From Candidula unifasciata (lineage: Eukaryota > Mollusca > Gastropoda > Stylommatophora > Geomitridae), in the NCBI GenBank assembly GCA_905116865.2, contig CAJHNH020008458.1, positions 5,001 through 69,000 of the forward strand: a stretch of 64,000 nucleotides of DNA. Direction: 5' to 3'. Each line of letters starts with the position of its first letter. The first letter of the stretch is position 1. A program made the position numbers and the translations under genes. Positions 1 through 11,200 of the stretch are shown here, piece by piece. The notes under the pieces were generated by a model, which had not been told where the DNA came from, did not search any database, and saw only the letters and a program-made list of their open reading frames with translations.

Positions 1-238
1 TAAGTGCTCCGTTCTTTCTTCTAACTCAAGTCTGAGTCTGAAGAAGCTCAGCACAGTGCACATGCTCTGTAACACCAGCGAGGATCCTGAAATACTTTGT
101 GTAGATTCCAAACTTGTACACGGTCTGCGCCGTTAGGCTACTCTTTTCGATTTCCAACTGCCAAGAGATATTTTACGTCTGCAACAATACACACGGGCGT
201 CCAGTCTCATTACCCAGAGACCCAGATGAATTACTAGA
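1..238 (-). repeat. SINE-A copy, cut by the window edge
   Basis: This matches the copies at 423-829, 2297-2694 and 46436-46772 and, inverted, the one at 14684-15042. The tRNA-like head seen in other copies is missing here, because similarity stops near 238. Just after it, 245-325 holds a short imperfect duplication of about 45 bp. Confidence 0.8.
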
Positions 239-422
239 TTTTAATAGTATAGATATCGTAGTCTAGCTGTAAACTACAAGTAATAGTTTAGATATCACGG
301 TCTAGCTGTAAACTACTACTACCCTTGTAAGGGTGAATGCAGAAGAAGGAAGAAACCGAAATACATTGGCCATATTTGTCCTTGGTAATAATATAACATT
401 TCCAAAGACATTAATTAAGTTT

Positions 423-829
423 GAAGTTTGAACAACGGACCAACATCATGGCACACGGGTAGTAACCCATAAGTGCTCCGTTCTTTCTTCTAACTCAAGC
501 CTGAGTCCGAAGAAGCTCAGCACAGTGCACAGGCTCTGTACCACCGGCGAGGATCCTGAAATACTTAGGGTAGATTTTTAACTCCAAATTTGTGCACGGG
601 CAGCGCCGTTAGGCTACTTTTTTTCGATTTCCACTTGCCAAGAGTATTTTTTTTTCGTGCTCAACAATGCACACTGGCGACCGATCTCACTATCTAGAGA
701 CCCAGGGGAATTACTAGAAGTCCAAGTCCACGTGAAAAAATCCCAGCCCTTACCGGGGATTAAACCCGAAACCTCTAGCACTCAAAGAAGACACCATACC
801 TCGAGACCACGCAGCCCCTTAGGAACATT
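423..829 (-). repeat. SINE-A, near full length
   Basis: Read on the minus strand, the element begins with a tRNA-like head: an A-box-like TGGTCTCGAGG, then a B-box-like GGTTTAATCCC some 40 bases later. A body of about 330 bp shared with the other SINE-A copies follows. It ends at the 'gaacaacgg' side near 430. This layout is that of a tRNA-derived SINE transcribed by RNA polymerase III. The B box here differs from consensus, so the copy is probably old. The short open frame over it is not a gene. Confidence 0.85.
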
Positions 830-894
830 AATTACGAATGCTTTGAATGTGCTCTAATATGGATGAGTAGGATGTGAGTCCTGTGTGACATTTA

Positions 895-1080
895 ATGGCA
901 CAGCAGGATGATGAATGAATGAAATAATGACTTAGGAAGAACAGTAATGGAAGGCATAACTCCTGCAAGAAGAGGCAAGGATCTATCAGTATAAAGGTGG
1001 CTAGGAGATATTAGAGACATCATGGGTATGAAATTACATGAGGCTACTTCTGGTCATTATGGCAAAAAGGCAGGTTTACT
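895..1080 (+). mobile_element. LINE 3'-end fragment
   Basis: With stops and frame slips it reads EGMTPARRGKD, then a W-x-x-DI block, then LHEA. This parallels the better kept LINE C-terminus at 21600-22077 (EGMEPGRRGRG ... VHEAGE). It is a degraded C-terminal remnant of a non-LTR retrotransposon. Confidence 0.6.
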
Positions 1081-1428
1081 GTTTTCAGTCATGACTAGTT
1101 TTTGCTTCTGACAATAGTTAGCCACTGCATTCTTCTCTTCCAATAGACTGAAAGGATATAGTTCCCTTGCCCAGCTACTGAGTTGAGTGGATGGTGTGAC
1201 ACTGTGAGCTTACGATTAAATTTGAAGTGCTTTTTGACTGTGCCCGACGAGGTTTGTGTTGTGAACTGCAGATTCAGAAAAGTTGCCAGAGAACTGGTGG
1301 TGACTTATGCAATTAATTGTGTCTGCAACTACTGGGCTGTTACTTCCATAATGACAGACTGCATTTCTAGCGTTGAACTGCTTGTGTTGGCACTTCTGAT
1401 GGCTGTCATACGCATCTAATGCATATGT

Positions 1429-1660
1429 TTGCTACTGGATTTGCTGAGACCACAGTCTGTGTCAATTATTCCTCAAGGGTCACTGCCAGAAAGGAAAAGA
1501 AAACAGGGAAGACCAAGAGAGATCCTGCATAGAACCATAATCAGGGAAGGCTCAGTCATAGGCCTAATGAACATCCAAAACCTAAAACAGGTGGCAGTGA
1601 ACCGCCAGATATGGAAAGCTATGACCGCTGCTCTTTGCGCCACCTTAGGCTGAAGATGAA
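1429..1660 (+). mobile_element. LINE ORF2 C-terminal remnant with ACTA tail
   Basis: The frame reads RKRKQGRPREI ... VNRQIWKAMTAAL. This is the usual end of non-LTR retrotransposon ORF2 proteins: a basic RGRP stretch, then A/V-x-R-x-x-W. The coding part runs into an ACTA-type simple repeat from 1662, as expected of a 3' tail. No reverse transcriptase core is present, so the copy is 5'-truncated and dead. Confidence 0.75.
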
Positions 1661-1773
1661 AGACTAACTAACTAACTAGCTAGCTAGCTAACCAACCCAC
1701 CAACCAGTTAGCTAGCTAGTTAGTTAGTTAGTCTTTCATCTTCAGCCTAAGGTGGCGCAAAGAGCAGCGGTCA
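1622..1773. repeat. Perfect 65-bp inverted repeat around the LINE tail
   Basis: Bases 1622-1686 (LINE 3' end plus ACTA tail) are repeated exactly, in reverse complement, at 1709-1773, with a 22-bp loop between. A second short match, 'accaaccagttagctagcta', occurs near 1698 and 1778. The structure could fold into a stable hairpin. Confidence 0.95.
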
Positions 1774-2085
1774 ACCCACCAACCAGTTAGCTAGCTAGCT
1801 TACTAACAAGCCAACCAACTAACTAACCAACTAACTTACTGATGGAGGGATGGAGCAAATATTGGATGACCCGTTTGCTATGAAGATAGAACTGTGATTA
1901 TCTGATTATACAGTGATTATCTGATTACCTGATGAAAATGTGTGTCATGAGAATTGCCAAGAAACAGTCTTTTCAGCTCGCCATAATGGTAGCAGGGACT
2001 TTACTAAATGATGTTGCTTGTGCTCTTGCACAACATAGTATAGTTGCTTTATTTCACATTTGTGTATGTATTTGTTTATTTGTAG

Positions 2086-2238
2086 GATAATGCCCATGAT
2101 GCGAAACCAGTTCCCAAAGTGGACTTATTGTTCGATGTTGATGATGACCTAGTTTCTCCAACTGGTTCCCAACCTGAAGTCAAGGCAAAGGCACCTGACA
2201 TTCTGGACTTTGTTGATGTGTCCTATGATCTGCCAGAG
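2086..2238 (+). CDS. Gene 1 exon 1 (first in window)
   Basis: The exon follows a T-rich tract and 'tgtag' and ends at GAG|gtgaga. It is 153 bp, phase 0 at both ends, 51 codons. The peptide starts DNAHDAKPVPKVDLLFDVDDD and contains two acidic-hydrophobic blocks (LLFDVDDD and DILDFVDVSYDLPE). Such LF/D-rich patches are common short interaction motifs, but no partner can be named from this alone. No ATG suits a start, so upstream exons lie outside the window. Confidence 0.75.
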
Positions 2239-5200
2239 GTGAGAAAAGCAGGTGGAGAGTGAAATGTCTTAAAATATACTGTTGTTATTACTTTGAGGTT
2301 TGAGGTTTTGAACAACGGATCAACATCATGGCACACGGGTAGTAACCCTTAAGTGCTTCGTTCTTCTTCTAACTCAAATCTGAGTCCAAGAAGCTCAGTA
2401 CAGTGTGCAGACTCTGTAGCACCGGCGAGGATCCTGAAATACTTGGGGTAGATTTTTAACTACAGATTTTGCCCAGGCAGCGCCATTATGCTACTCTTTT
2501 CAATTTCAAACTGCCAAGGGATTATTTACGTGCATAACAATGCACACGAGTGTCCGTCAGACTACCCAGAGACCAGGGGAAATTACTACAAGTCCAAGTC
2601 CACTTGAAAAAATCCCAGCACTTACCGGTAATGAACCCGGAACCTCTAGCACTTGAGGCGGACACCATGCCTCGAGACCACATAGTGCCCCTGTTATTAC
2701 TTAGACAAGTTAACTAAGTGTACTCAAGAGCCAGTATATCAGAAAATTGGGGTTGTCGCCAACTTGTTGTCTGAGCCCCAACATAGAAAGATCGTTAATA
2801 TAATACAATTAGCAAGTCAGGCCTCAATCAACAGGCCCCTTGCTAGGCCTTTTGGGGGTGGGGACAGATTTGTCTAGACATCCTGACAGTTGGAGCTGGG
2901 TGCTGTCTAGACAACCATCATTTGAAGTCCATGGTGCTGTCAAGACAGCCTGACAGTTGGAGCTAGGTGCTAACAAGACAGCCTGACAGCTGGAGCTAGG
3001 TGCTATCAAGACAGCGTGACAGCTGGAGCTAGGTGCTATCAAGACAGCCTGACGACAGTTGATTCTGTTTTGACAGACCTGTCAGTTGATGTTACCTGAC
3101 TATCTGTGTTGTCTGACAGTTGGTGCTGTATGAAAGTTAGTACCTCTTGACAGTGTAATAAATGGTGCTTTTTGACAGGTGGTGCTGTCTTGACAGTGTG
3201 ATAAATGGTGCTGTCTGACAGGTAGTGCTGTATGAAAGTTAGTACCTCTTGACAGTGGGATAAATGGTGCTGTCTGACCGTTTATGCTGTATGAAAGTTA
3301 GTACCTCTTAATAGTGTGATAAATGGTGCTCTCTGACCGGTGGTGCTGTATGAAAGTTATTACCTCTTGACAGTGTAATAAATGGTGCTGTCTAACAGGT
3401 GGTGCTGTCTTGACAGTGTGATAAATGGTGCTGTCTGACAGGTGGTGCTGTCTTTACAGTTTGATAAATGGTGCTGTCTGAGAGGTGGTGCTTTATGAAA
3501 GTTAGTACCTCTTGACAGTGTGATAAATAGAGCTGTCTGATAGTTGGTACCTCTTTATGACAGCTGATACTGATGGTTGGTGCCTTTTTACACCACAGCT
3601 GGTGATGTCTGGACTGTTAATGCTCTTGTTGGCCTGATAGTTGGCAGACTGTCTGGGAGTTGGTGTCTTTGGAACAATCAACATCTAACTGTGCATTTAC
3701 TGAGGAAGATCCCTATCTGGATTACTAGACCAGTTTGTGTGTGAGGACGGGGTGGGAATATATTCTCCGCTGCCCTAACGAGCATTACTGTAAAAGGCGA
3801 CTAATTAAGGGCGTTTCCTTTGAAGTTGGAGTCCATCTGCCTGAGAGGCCAAGAATCAACAGTCTGAATGCAAATAAACCAGACCTGTACAACCGATATA
3901 TAAGCAAAACTCAAGTTCTGGAACAAGGCCAAAGTTCAAAGATAGATGAACATCCAGAACTTTCCGCTGGGGTTATGAAACTCCACCTATCTCTATGAAA
4001 CATGATCGTGTTGTTTTTACCGTCCTTTTTAGGATAAAATTTTTCATTATTTGAAGTCCCACCCTGGCTCTTGATGGGGCCATAATATAGCCAGGCCATA
4101 AATATGGCTTAATGGCTGAACGCGGTTTCTGGGACCTCTCCATGGTGATCCTCACCCACATGGTGGCACATTGTGTCATCGGGTGTTTATCGCTTGAGCC
4201 ATGTCCTGGTGGGGTAGAAAGTCAGTCATTCCGCTGGAGTTTACGGCTGGTGAATGCTCAGAAGCAGAGGAGCTGAAAAAGAAAGAGCAACTGCCATTTT
4301 GTAAAATTTGGATTGTGTTCAAATCAGAATAAACCTACCGCAGTCTCAGAAGCCATGGTAGCACTGTATACTTGCCTTCCAGCACATTAGATGGTCTTAA
4401 CCTTGAATCCACATCAAAGCCAATTTAACTTACTTGCTTACTTAGTCAGTCCTCTTCTACCTTGGGGTGTAGAGGTTTGCCAGAGAGATCGCCAGACGTC
4501 TCTATCAGCAGTTTTATTTCTGGCTTTGTTCCATTTCAGTCCTCTGTCAGTCAGGAACTGTTGAATGTTGTCTTCCCAGCAAATCACTGATCGCCAAGGT
4601 GGTCTGGTTCCCTTGTTCTTGGCCTCCCATGTCTGCCATGGTGGTCGATTCTCTCCCCTTATGCTTACATGTGCAAATCTTCAGCCAATTTGAGAAAAAA
4701 AATAATCAGCTCTGGCTTAAGTTTGACAAAGGCAAAATTAGGCATCTAGAAAAGTATTCCGAAACCATGAGTTGTTAACCCTTTGGCTCAGTACTATGGA
4801 TATCGCAACCCTTCGGCCTTGATTCTATGATAGGTACCGTAAATCTGGGAGAAAAGTGGCATTTCTGCCTACCCAGACCACAAGGAGTTAGTCACCTGGT
4901 CGCCACGAAGTCAGCTTTAACCAACTGAGCTAGCGAGCCGGGCCAACTTTTTTTTATATAATTCTTCTCAGTAAACTATCTCATTTTGCCCCAGCTGTTA
5001 TGTTAGCTAGTTCTGTCCCATAGGCATATTGTTTTAGCTCCCAAAGACAAAAATTTGTATGCTAACATACAGTGACTATAAGATTCAAAGTGTTTTAGTC
5101 AGTATTGCCTGGAACTAATTTGGTTAATTAACTCATAGGTTTGTTATAATTATAACAAATCAACATTTAGGTTTGTTATAATTCTATGAAGATGGGACTT

Positions 5201-8200
5201 TTATTTCTATTGCTTCATTTCAAAGATACCAAGCTTGGATGCCACTGATGATACAGCATACAAATCATTGACCGATGGCTGGGATTTACTCACCGATGTC
5301 ACTTCCTCAAAAATCGGCTTGGATCGCTCGCCAGATATCGTTGTGACATCTTCTAGTCGCGACCCTTTCTTGACAGTACTGACGATGATGATGATGAAGT
5401 CACTCTGGCTGAGCCGAAGGAAGATGAAACAGATGGTGCTGCGGGGGATAAACAGTCTAATAATGATAAATACATGGAGAATGCAGATGATGCAGGGCAG
5501 ATTACTGATGGGGATATTCAGGAGAAAACAGCTGACATTCGTTACACAGTTAGTGAGGTAAGAGTGGGTGTTTTTATTTTCTGTTCACGAATCATTCCGT
5601 TCCGATAGAACAGACATTCTCCACCTGCTTCTCTCATTGTGGAAGATCACTGGGCACATCAACAATGTCCACAATGTCAGATGCCTTGGCCTTGACTTCT
5701 GGCTGGGAACCAATAGGAAGACTAATTTAATGGAGAGTGCAGGGTGTGTAGCGGTTCTGGAAGACATTCATGACTGAGAGGGAAACTTGGGTAGACTTTT
5801 ATTTAGGTTGCAACTGGTACTGTTAGCGTGTTGACTCTTCGCTGGTTACTGAGGAAGGAGACGGAGCATGTGTGAGAATGCCCAGAGTGCGTTGATGTCA
5901 GTTCTTGATATATTCATTCAGTCTCTGGTAGGCTGGTCCCGTGTTGAAGTGCACACCAGTCTTTAGGGAGGCCAACTGGTCATTGGGAGGTAGCAGTGTG
6001 TTTTAACTGTCAATTAGTTCTTACTCTGTTAAATGGGAATACTGTGAGTGATTGGGGCGGGGAATGACGGAGGGGGCTGGTCATGGGAGGACAGAGTGTT
6101 AATTCTTGGTTAATTCATTCTGTTTCCTTGTCATGGGCTGGAGTTTTATGTGTTTCTAAAGCAGGATATATTGTGTTTGTATATTATCGTAACTTGTATT
6201 GCAGTAGAGCTGTCTCAGAGTAGGATGGCAGTCCATAAGGATTGCAGCCAGAACATGCAAGGTCCGCTTTGACTTTCCACTGAGCGTTGAGTATTGGCCA
6301 GATCCCCTTGTCACTCCTCGCTGCATCACTCTCACCAGACTATGGTGATCCATATGCTCCTCCGAATTGTACACATTCTCCCATAAGGCTTTAACCACAT
6401 CTGCCTTATCCTGCATCAATATTCCACCAAGTTGTGCAGAGCCAGCCGATCTGTCCATCTGTTCATTTCCCAGCACACCGGCATATCCTGGAGAAAAGAT
6501 ACAGACAATGCTCCTCACCCATTGTGAAGTGAAGCGTGCCGCTCTGGTCCACTATCAAACAAACCCAGAAAGACGTATCTCATCAGAAGAAGGCTACAGC
6601 TGTTAGGAGAGCAAACTTAAAAAAAAAGCTTTTGTCAGAAATGGAATTTATCAACAATTTCTTTTGGTAAAGAGGGATTGTCACCTATGAATAATTCTGT
6701 AACTTCTTCTTCTTCTTCTTTTTCTTGTTCACCGGCTGTCCAGGCGTGAGGGGAAGTTAAGTCCATCATGATGTGTATAAGGAGATACTCCGTACGTCAC
6801 TCGGGCGCCAGTCCTTCACTATCCTGGTTGTACAGATCCTCACGCAAGACCCCTACAGCACGTCCTCGTCGTGCGCCACGGATAATGTCTCAAATGAGCA
6901 TTAACAGAGCTGTCAGGGGATCTCGGAGTTTGGCGGCCCCCAGAGGTGATGTGTCCTTGTGGCTCTCATCAGCCCGCCCCCAAACGCTTGGGTGAAACGT
7001 TATCAAAACTCATTAGGAACATGAGTAGGGTTGACAAACATACAGCTAAAATTACAACTCTTGGTTAAAAGACTGCTGAGTATAGAGAACATTGCTCACT
7101 GCACATCCTCTGTTAATTCTCAGTGTCGTCGTCACCGCGCTGAGGGGCAACACAACAGCAACCATCCATGGGCTGGCCATCCTTGTGCATCCCTGGTTGG
7201 CCCTCAGTGTCGTCGTCACCGCGCTGAGGTGCACCACGACAAAACCATCCATAGGCTGGCCACTCACGTACATCCTCGGTTAACCCTCAGTGTCGTCGTC
7301 ACCGCGCTGGGGGGGTACACCACAACAGCAACCATCCATCAGATGGCTAAGCCTAAATGTCCGACAAAACTAGATCATACGGATCAAAATCTGACCATCA
7401 AAATTTGCACTGAACTGAAAGAGACCGAATACACACACCCAAAGACCTCACTTGCCCGAGTGTTGGGGAAAAACTGACAACGATATGCCTGATTCAGGAT
7501 GTGAAATTCTGTCGGGCTAACGTACCTATCTGTGTGGTCACAAAAGTCCAAAACCCAAAGGCTGCTCCCCGCAGACTTCCAGAGGGCGCAACCCCTGTCG
7601 AGCGGGAGGCCTGATACGGTTGTGAGGTTAAGCAGGCATGTGCAGGACGTGACGATTCCTTGGGTGAGCCCAGAAACAGAGCGATATGTGCCGGCTCTGC
7701 ATGCNTAAAAGAGGATATATTGTGTTTTTGTGTGTGTATTATCGTAACTTGTATTGCTGGGTAGAGCTGTCTCAGAGTAGGATGGCAGTCAATAAGGATT
7801 GCAGCCAGAACATGCAAGGTCCGCTTTGACTTTTCACTGAGCGTCAAGTATTGGCCAGATCCCCTCGTCACTCCTCGCTGCATCACTTTCACCAGACTGG
7901 TGATCCATGTGCTCCTCCTAATTGTACACATTCTCCCATAAGGCTTTAACCACATCTGCCTTATTGTGCATCAATATTTCACCAAGTTGTGCAGAGCCAG
8001 CCAATCTGTCCAACTGTTCATTTCCCAGCACACCGGCATATCCTGGAGAAAAGATACAGACAATGCTCCTCACCCATTACTTGTGAAGTGAAGCGTGCCG
8101 CTCTGGTCCACTATCAAACAAACCCAGAAAGACGTATCTCATCAGAAGAAGGCTACAGCTGTGAGGAGAGCAAACTTAATAAAAAAGCTTTCGTCAGAAA

Positions 8201-11200
8201 TACAATTTATCAACAATTTCTTTTGGTAAAGAGGGATTGTCACCTATGAATAATTCTGTAACTTCTTCTTCTTCTTTTTCTTGTTCACCGGCTGTAAACT
8301 GTGTTGGAAAGTTCTAGTTGTTCATCCACTTCTGGACTCTAGTCCTGCTCCAGAAACTGAGTTTTTTGCGCACATCCCTTTCACATTGGCATTCAGACTG
8401 TTGGTTCTTTGCCTCTCAGGCAGATGTACTCCAACTTTGAAGGAAGCTCACAATTAGTAAACTTACGACATGATTTTGGGTAGGCAGTGAGTCTGTTCTT
8501 GTTTTCCCAACAGTGGGGCCCCGAAACTCACCGAACTTTGTAGCAATTTTTTATTCTTTATTTCAGCTGCAAAGATTGTTTTTCTTATTCCTAAATGCTT
8601 TTTTTTTTCTAAATTGTCATTACAGTCTGGATCTACCATTTTTTAAGGAGCTGTAAGTAAAGAGGCTCTTGAACTTTGTATATGAGGTCTCCCTGTGTGG
8701 GTTCGGGGGCCCTGTTATAGGGAAAACAAGAATAGACCCACTGCCTACCCAAAAGAATGTTGTAAAAGTCGACTAATTCCGGGGTTTCTTAAAAGTCAGA
8801 GTGAATCTGCCTGAGAGGCAAGGAACCAGCAGACTGCATACAGATGAGTCAGATCTATAAAATGGATGCACCCGCAACCCTCAGGTTCTGAAACAGGACT
8901 GCAGTCCAGAAGTGGATGAACAACCAGAACTTTCTGCCAATGTTTACAGCTGGTGAACGCGAAGAAGAAAAAGACTAGACGTTTCCCGTAAAATATCTCA
9001 TACCCATTTTAAAAGTTAGATAGGGTGCACATTGAATTTTAAAAAAAATAAAATCTAATTAGAATGATCTTGCACTGAAACCCACAGAGTAAAAGGAATA
9101 AGTACACTCCAAAAACAATCGGAAAAGAGAATTGCCTGTTACTTCATAATTTGGCTTTCTTGAAATTTATATTGATTGTTATATCATTTTTTTTTCTGTT
9201 TTTTTACATTTTTCATTCATTCATATTTCAATTATTTGCTTTTTCAGTCTGACAAAATAAAAGACGGTTTTCAGGACATTGATTTCTCCATTCTGGAGGT
9301 AAGTGTAGATAGTGATTCCTGAAACATCATAGTTATAATTCCTGAAATAACTAAATAATGACTCCTTAAACATAGACAATGATTTTTGAAAAAAAGTCAA
9401 TGATTCCTAAAATATGGTTCATGATACTTGAAATGTAGTCTGGTACCTGAAATTAGTTTTTGATACCTTAAATAAAGTCAATGATTCCTGGAACATGGTC
9501 GATGATTCCTGAAACATAGTTGATTTTTCCTGAAATATAATTGATGATTCTCGAAACATAATCGATGGTTCTTGAAATGGAGCCTATGATTCCTGAAACA
9601 TAGTTGGTGTCGGGGCCGCATTAGTGCAGTCGATAGGAGAGTCGCTTTTAAATCTAGCTGCAACTCGCTGCATCCCACGGCCGAGTTCTAAACCGGGTGG
9701 TTCCCAGGGTTCACACAGCCTCTAGGTAATGGGGTTAATGATCTTGGGTAAATGGAGAAACGTCGCTGTATCTACGGAGTTGCATGCGGACGGCGACACA
9801 GGCAAACAGTTTTCTTATCAGCTGTCCGTACTGGTGGCAGAGCATAGTCGATGATTCCTGAAATGTAGCTGATGATTCCTGAAATATAATTGATGATTCC
9901 TGAAACGTAGCTAATGATTCCTGAAACATGTTCGATGATTCCTGAAATACAGTTGATAATTCCTGAAATATAGCTCATAATTCCTGAAACATAGCCCACG
10001 ATTCCTGAAATACAGTCGATAATTCCTGAAATATAGCCCATGATTCCTGAAATACAGTTGATAATTCCTGAAATGTAGCCCATGATTCATGAAACATAGC
10101 CAGATACCTTAAATATGGTCCATGATTCCTGAAATATAGTGCATAGTTCCTGATTATATACCATTTTCACTTCAAACTGGAATTTAAATGTCCTAAAGGG
10201 ATTGAAAATTATCCACTTTGATGTGAAAAAGGAATCCTGCGTGCTTTGAAAATGTCCATTTTAGTTTGAACAAATGTCATAGGTGGTTTGAAAATCGTCC
10301 AATTTAAAGTGAGAAGAGTATAAATTTTAAAATTTTAAGATCCTTTGACTATACTTTCAGCTACCTGGAGCTTCTAACTTTAACTTTGACCACTTCAAAC
10401 ACAAGAGAAATATCAGCCAGAAAGGTTCCATTGCTAACAGGAAGAAGCCAAAAAGGGCTACCATACAGCCTGTTGGCGAGGACAGCATTTTCCTTGACTC
10501 TACAGGTTCAGTTTTCTTGAAATATTTGTTGTATCTAGACATAGCGTTATGGTCAGATGTGTTTATAATTATTGTTGTGTGTTATTCGACCTGTGCTTGG
10601 TTAATACATATTTCTGTAACCTGTGGTTTCATTTCAGTTATTTGAGACAAATTCTGTCTGTGTTCAATAGTTGTGGATTTAAGCTGTATGATAGACATGG
10701 CTAACGAAGACACCTTTTTTTAATTGGTGCCTAGTTGGTCATAAGTCTTGGCACTTGTTCTTGCAGTAAAGTGGTTTTTTTATTTTTGGAGTAGACACGT
10801 TTGATTCCCAGAATGGTAAACTGTAGCATTCGATTTCTTTAGAGAAATTGTTGTCATCTGCAGTTCTGGGCATGACTTAGCAGGTCTCCTTGTCTTAGCA
10901 AGTGTCTGAATGCCACAGATGATCTTTCTAGTCAGTTTGCTGCTTTGTTATCGCTGTAGATATTGTTGTTAACCTTGTGGCTGTGACTGGCCCAAAGGTC
11001 TCAGGCTCGATTCCATACCAAGAGTGATTTTTTTTTGTTAAAACAAATCTTTTTAATCTTCTTAGCATTCAGCAGATATTGCTCTGGCAGTAAGTTCTGC
11101 TGTTTATTCGTTTCTCTCCACTTTGGTCTTGTTTCAGAAGTCAAGTTTTGCATGCACATCCATTTTACAGTTCAGTTGGTTCCGCAATTCTCAGACAGAT

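Noticed and set aside
4900..4945. Possible tRNA gene on the minus strand
   Set aside because: Only the D-arm/A box is convincing. The acceptor stem and a good T arm are missing, so it was kept as a SINE head.
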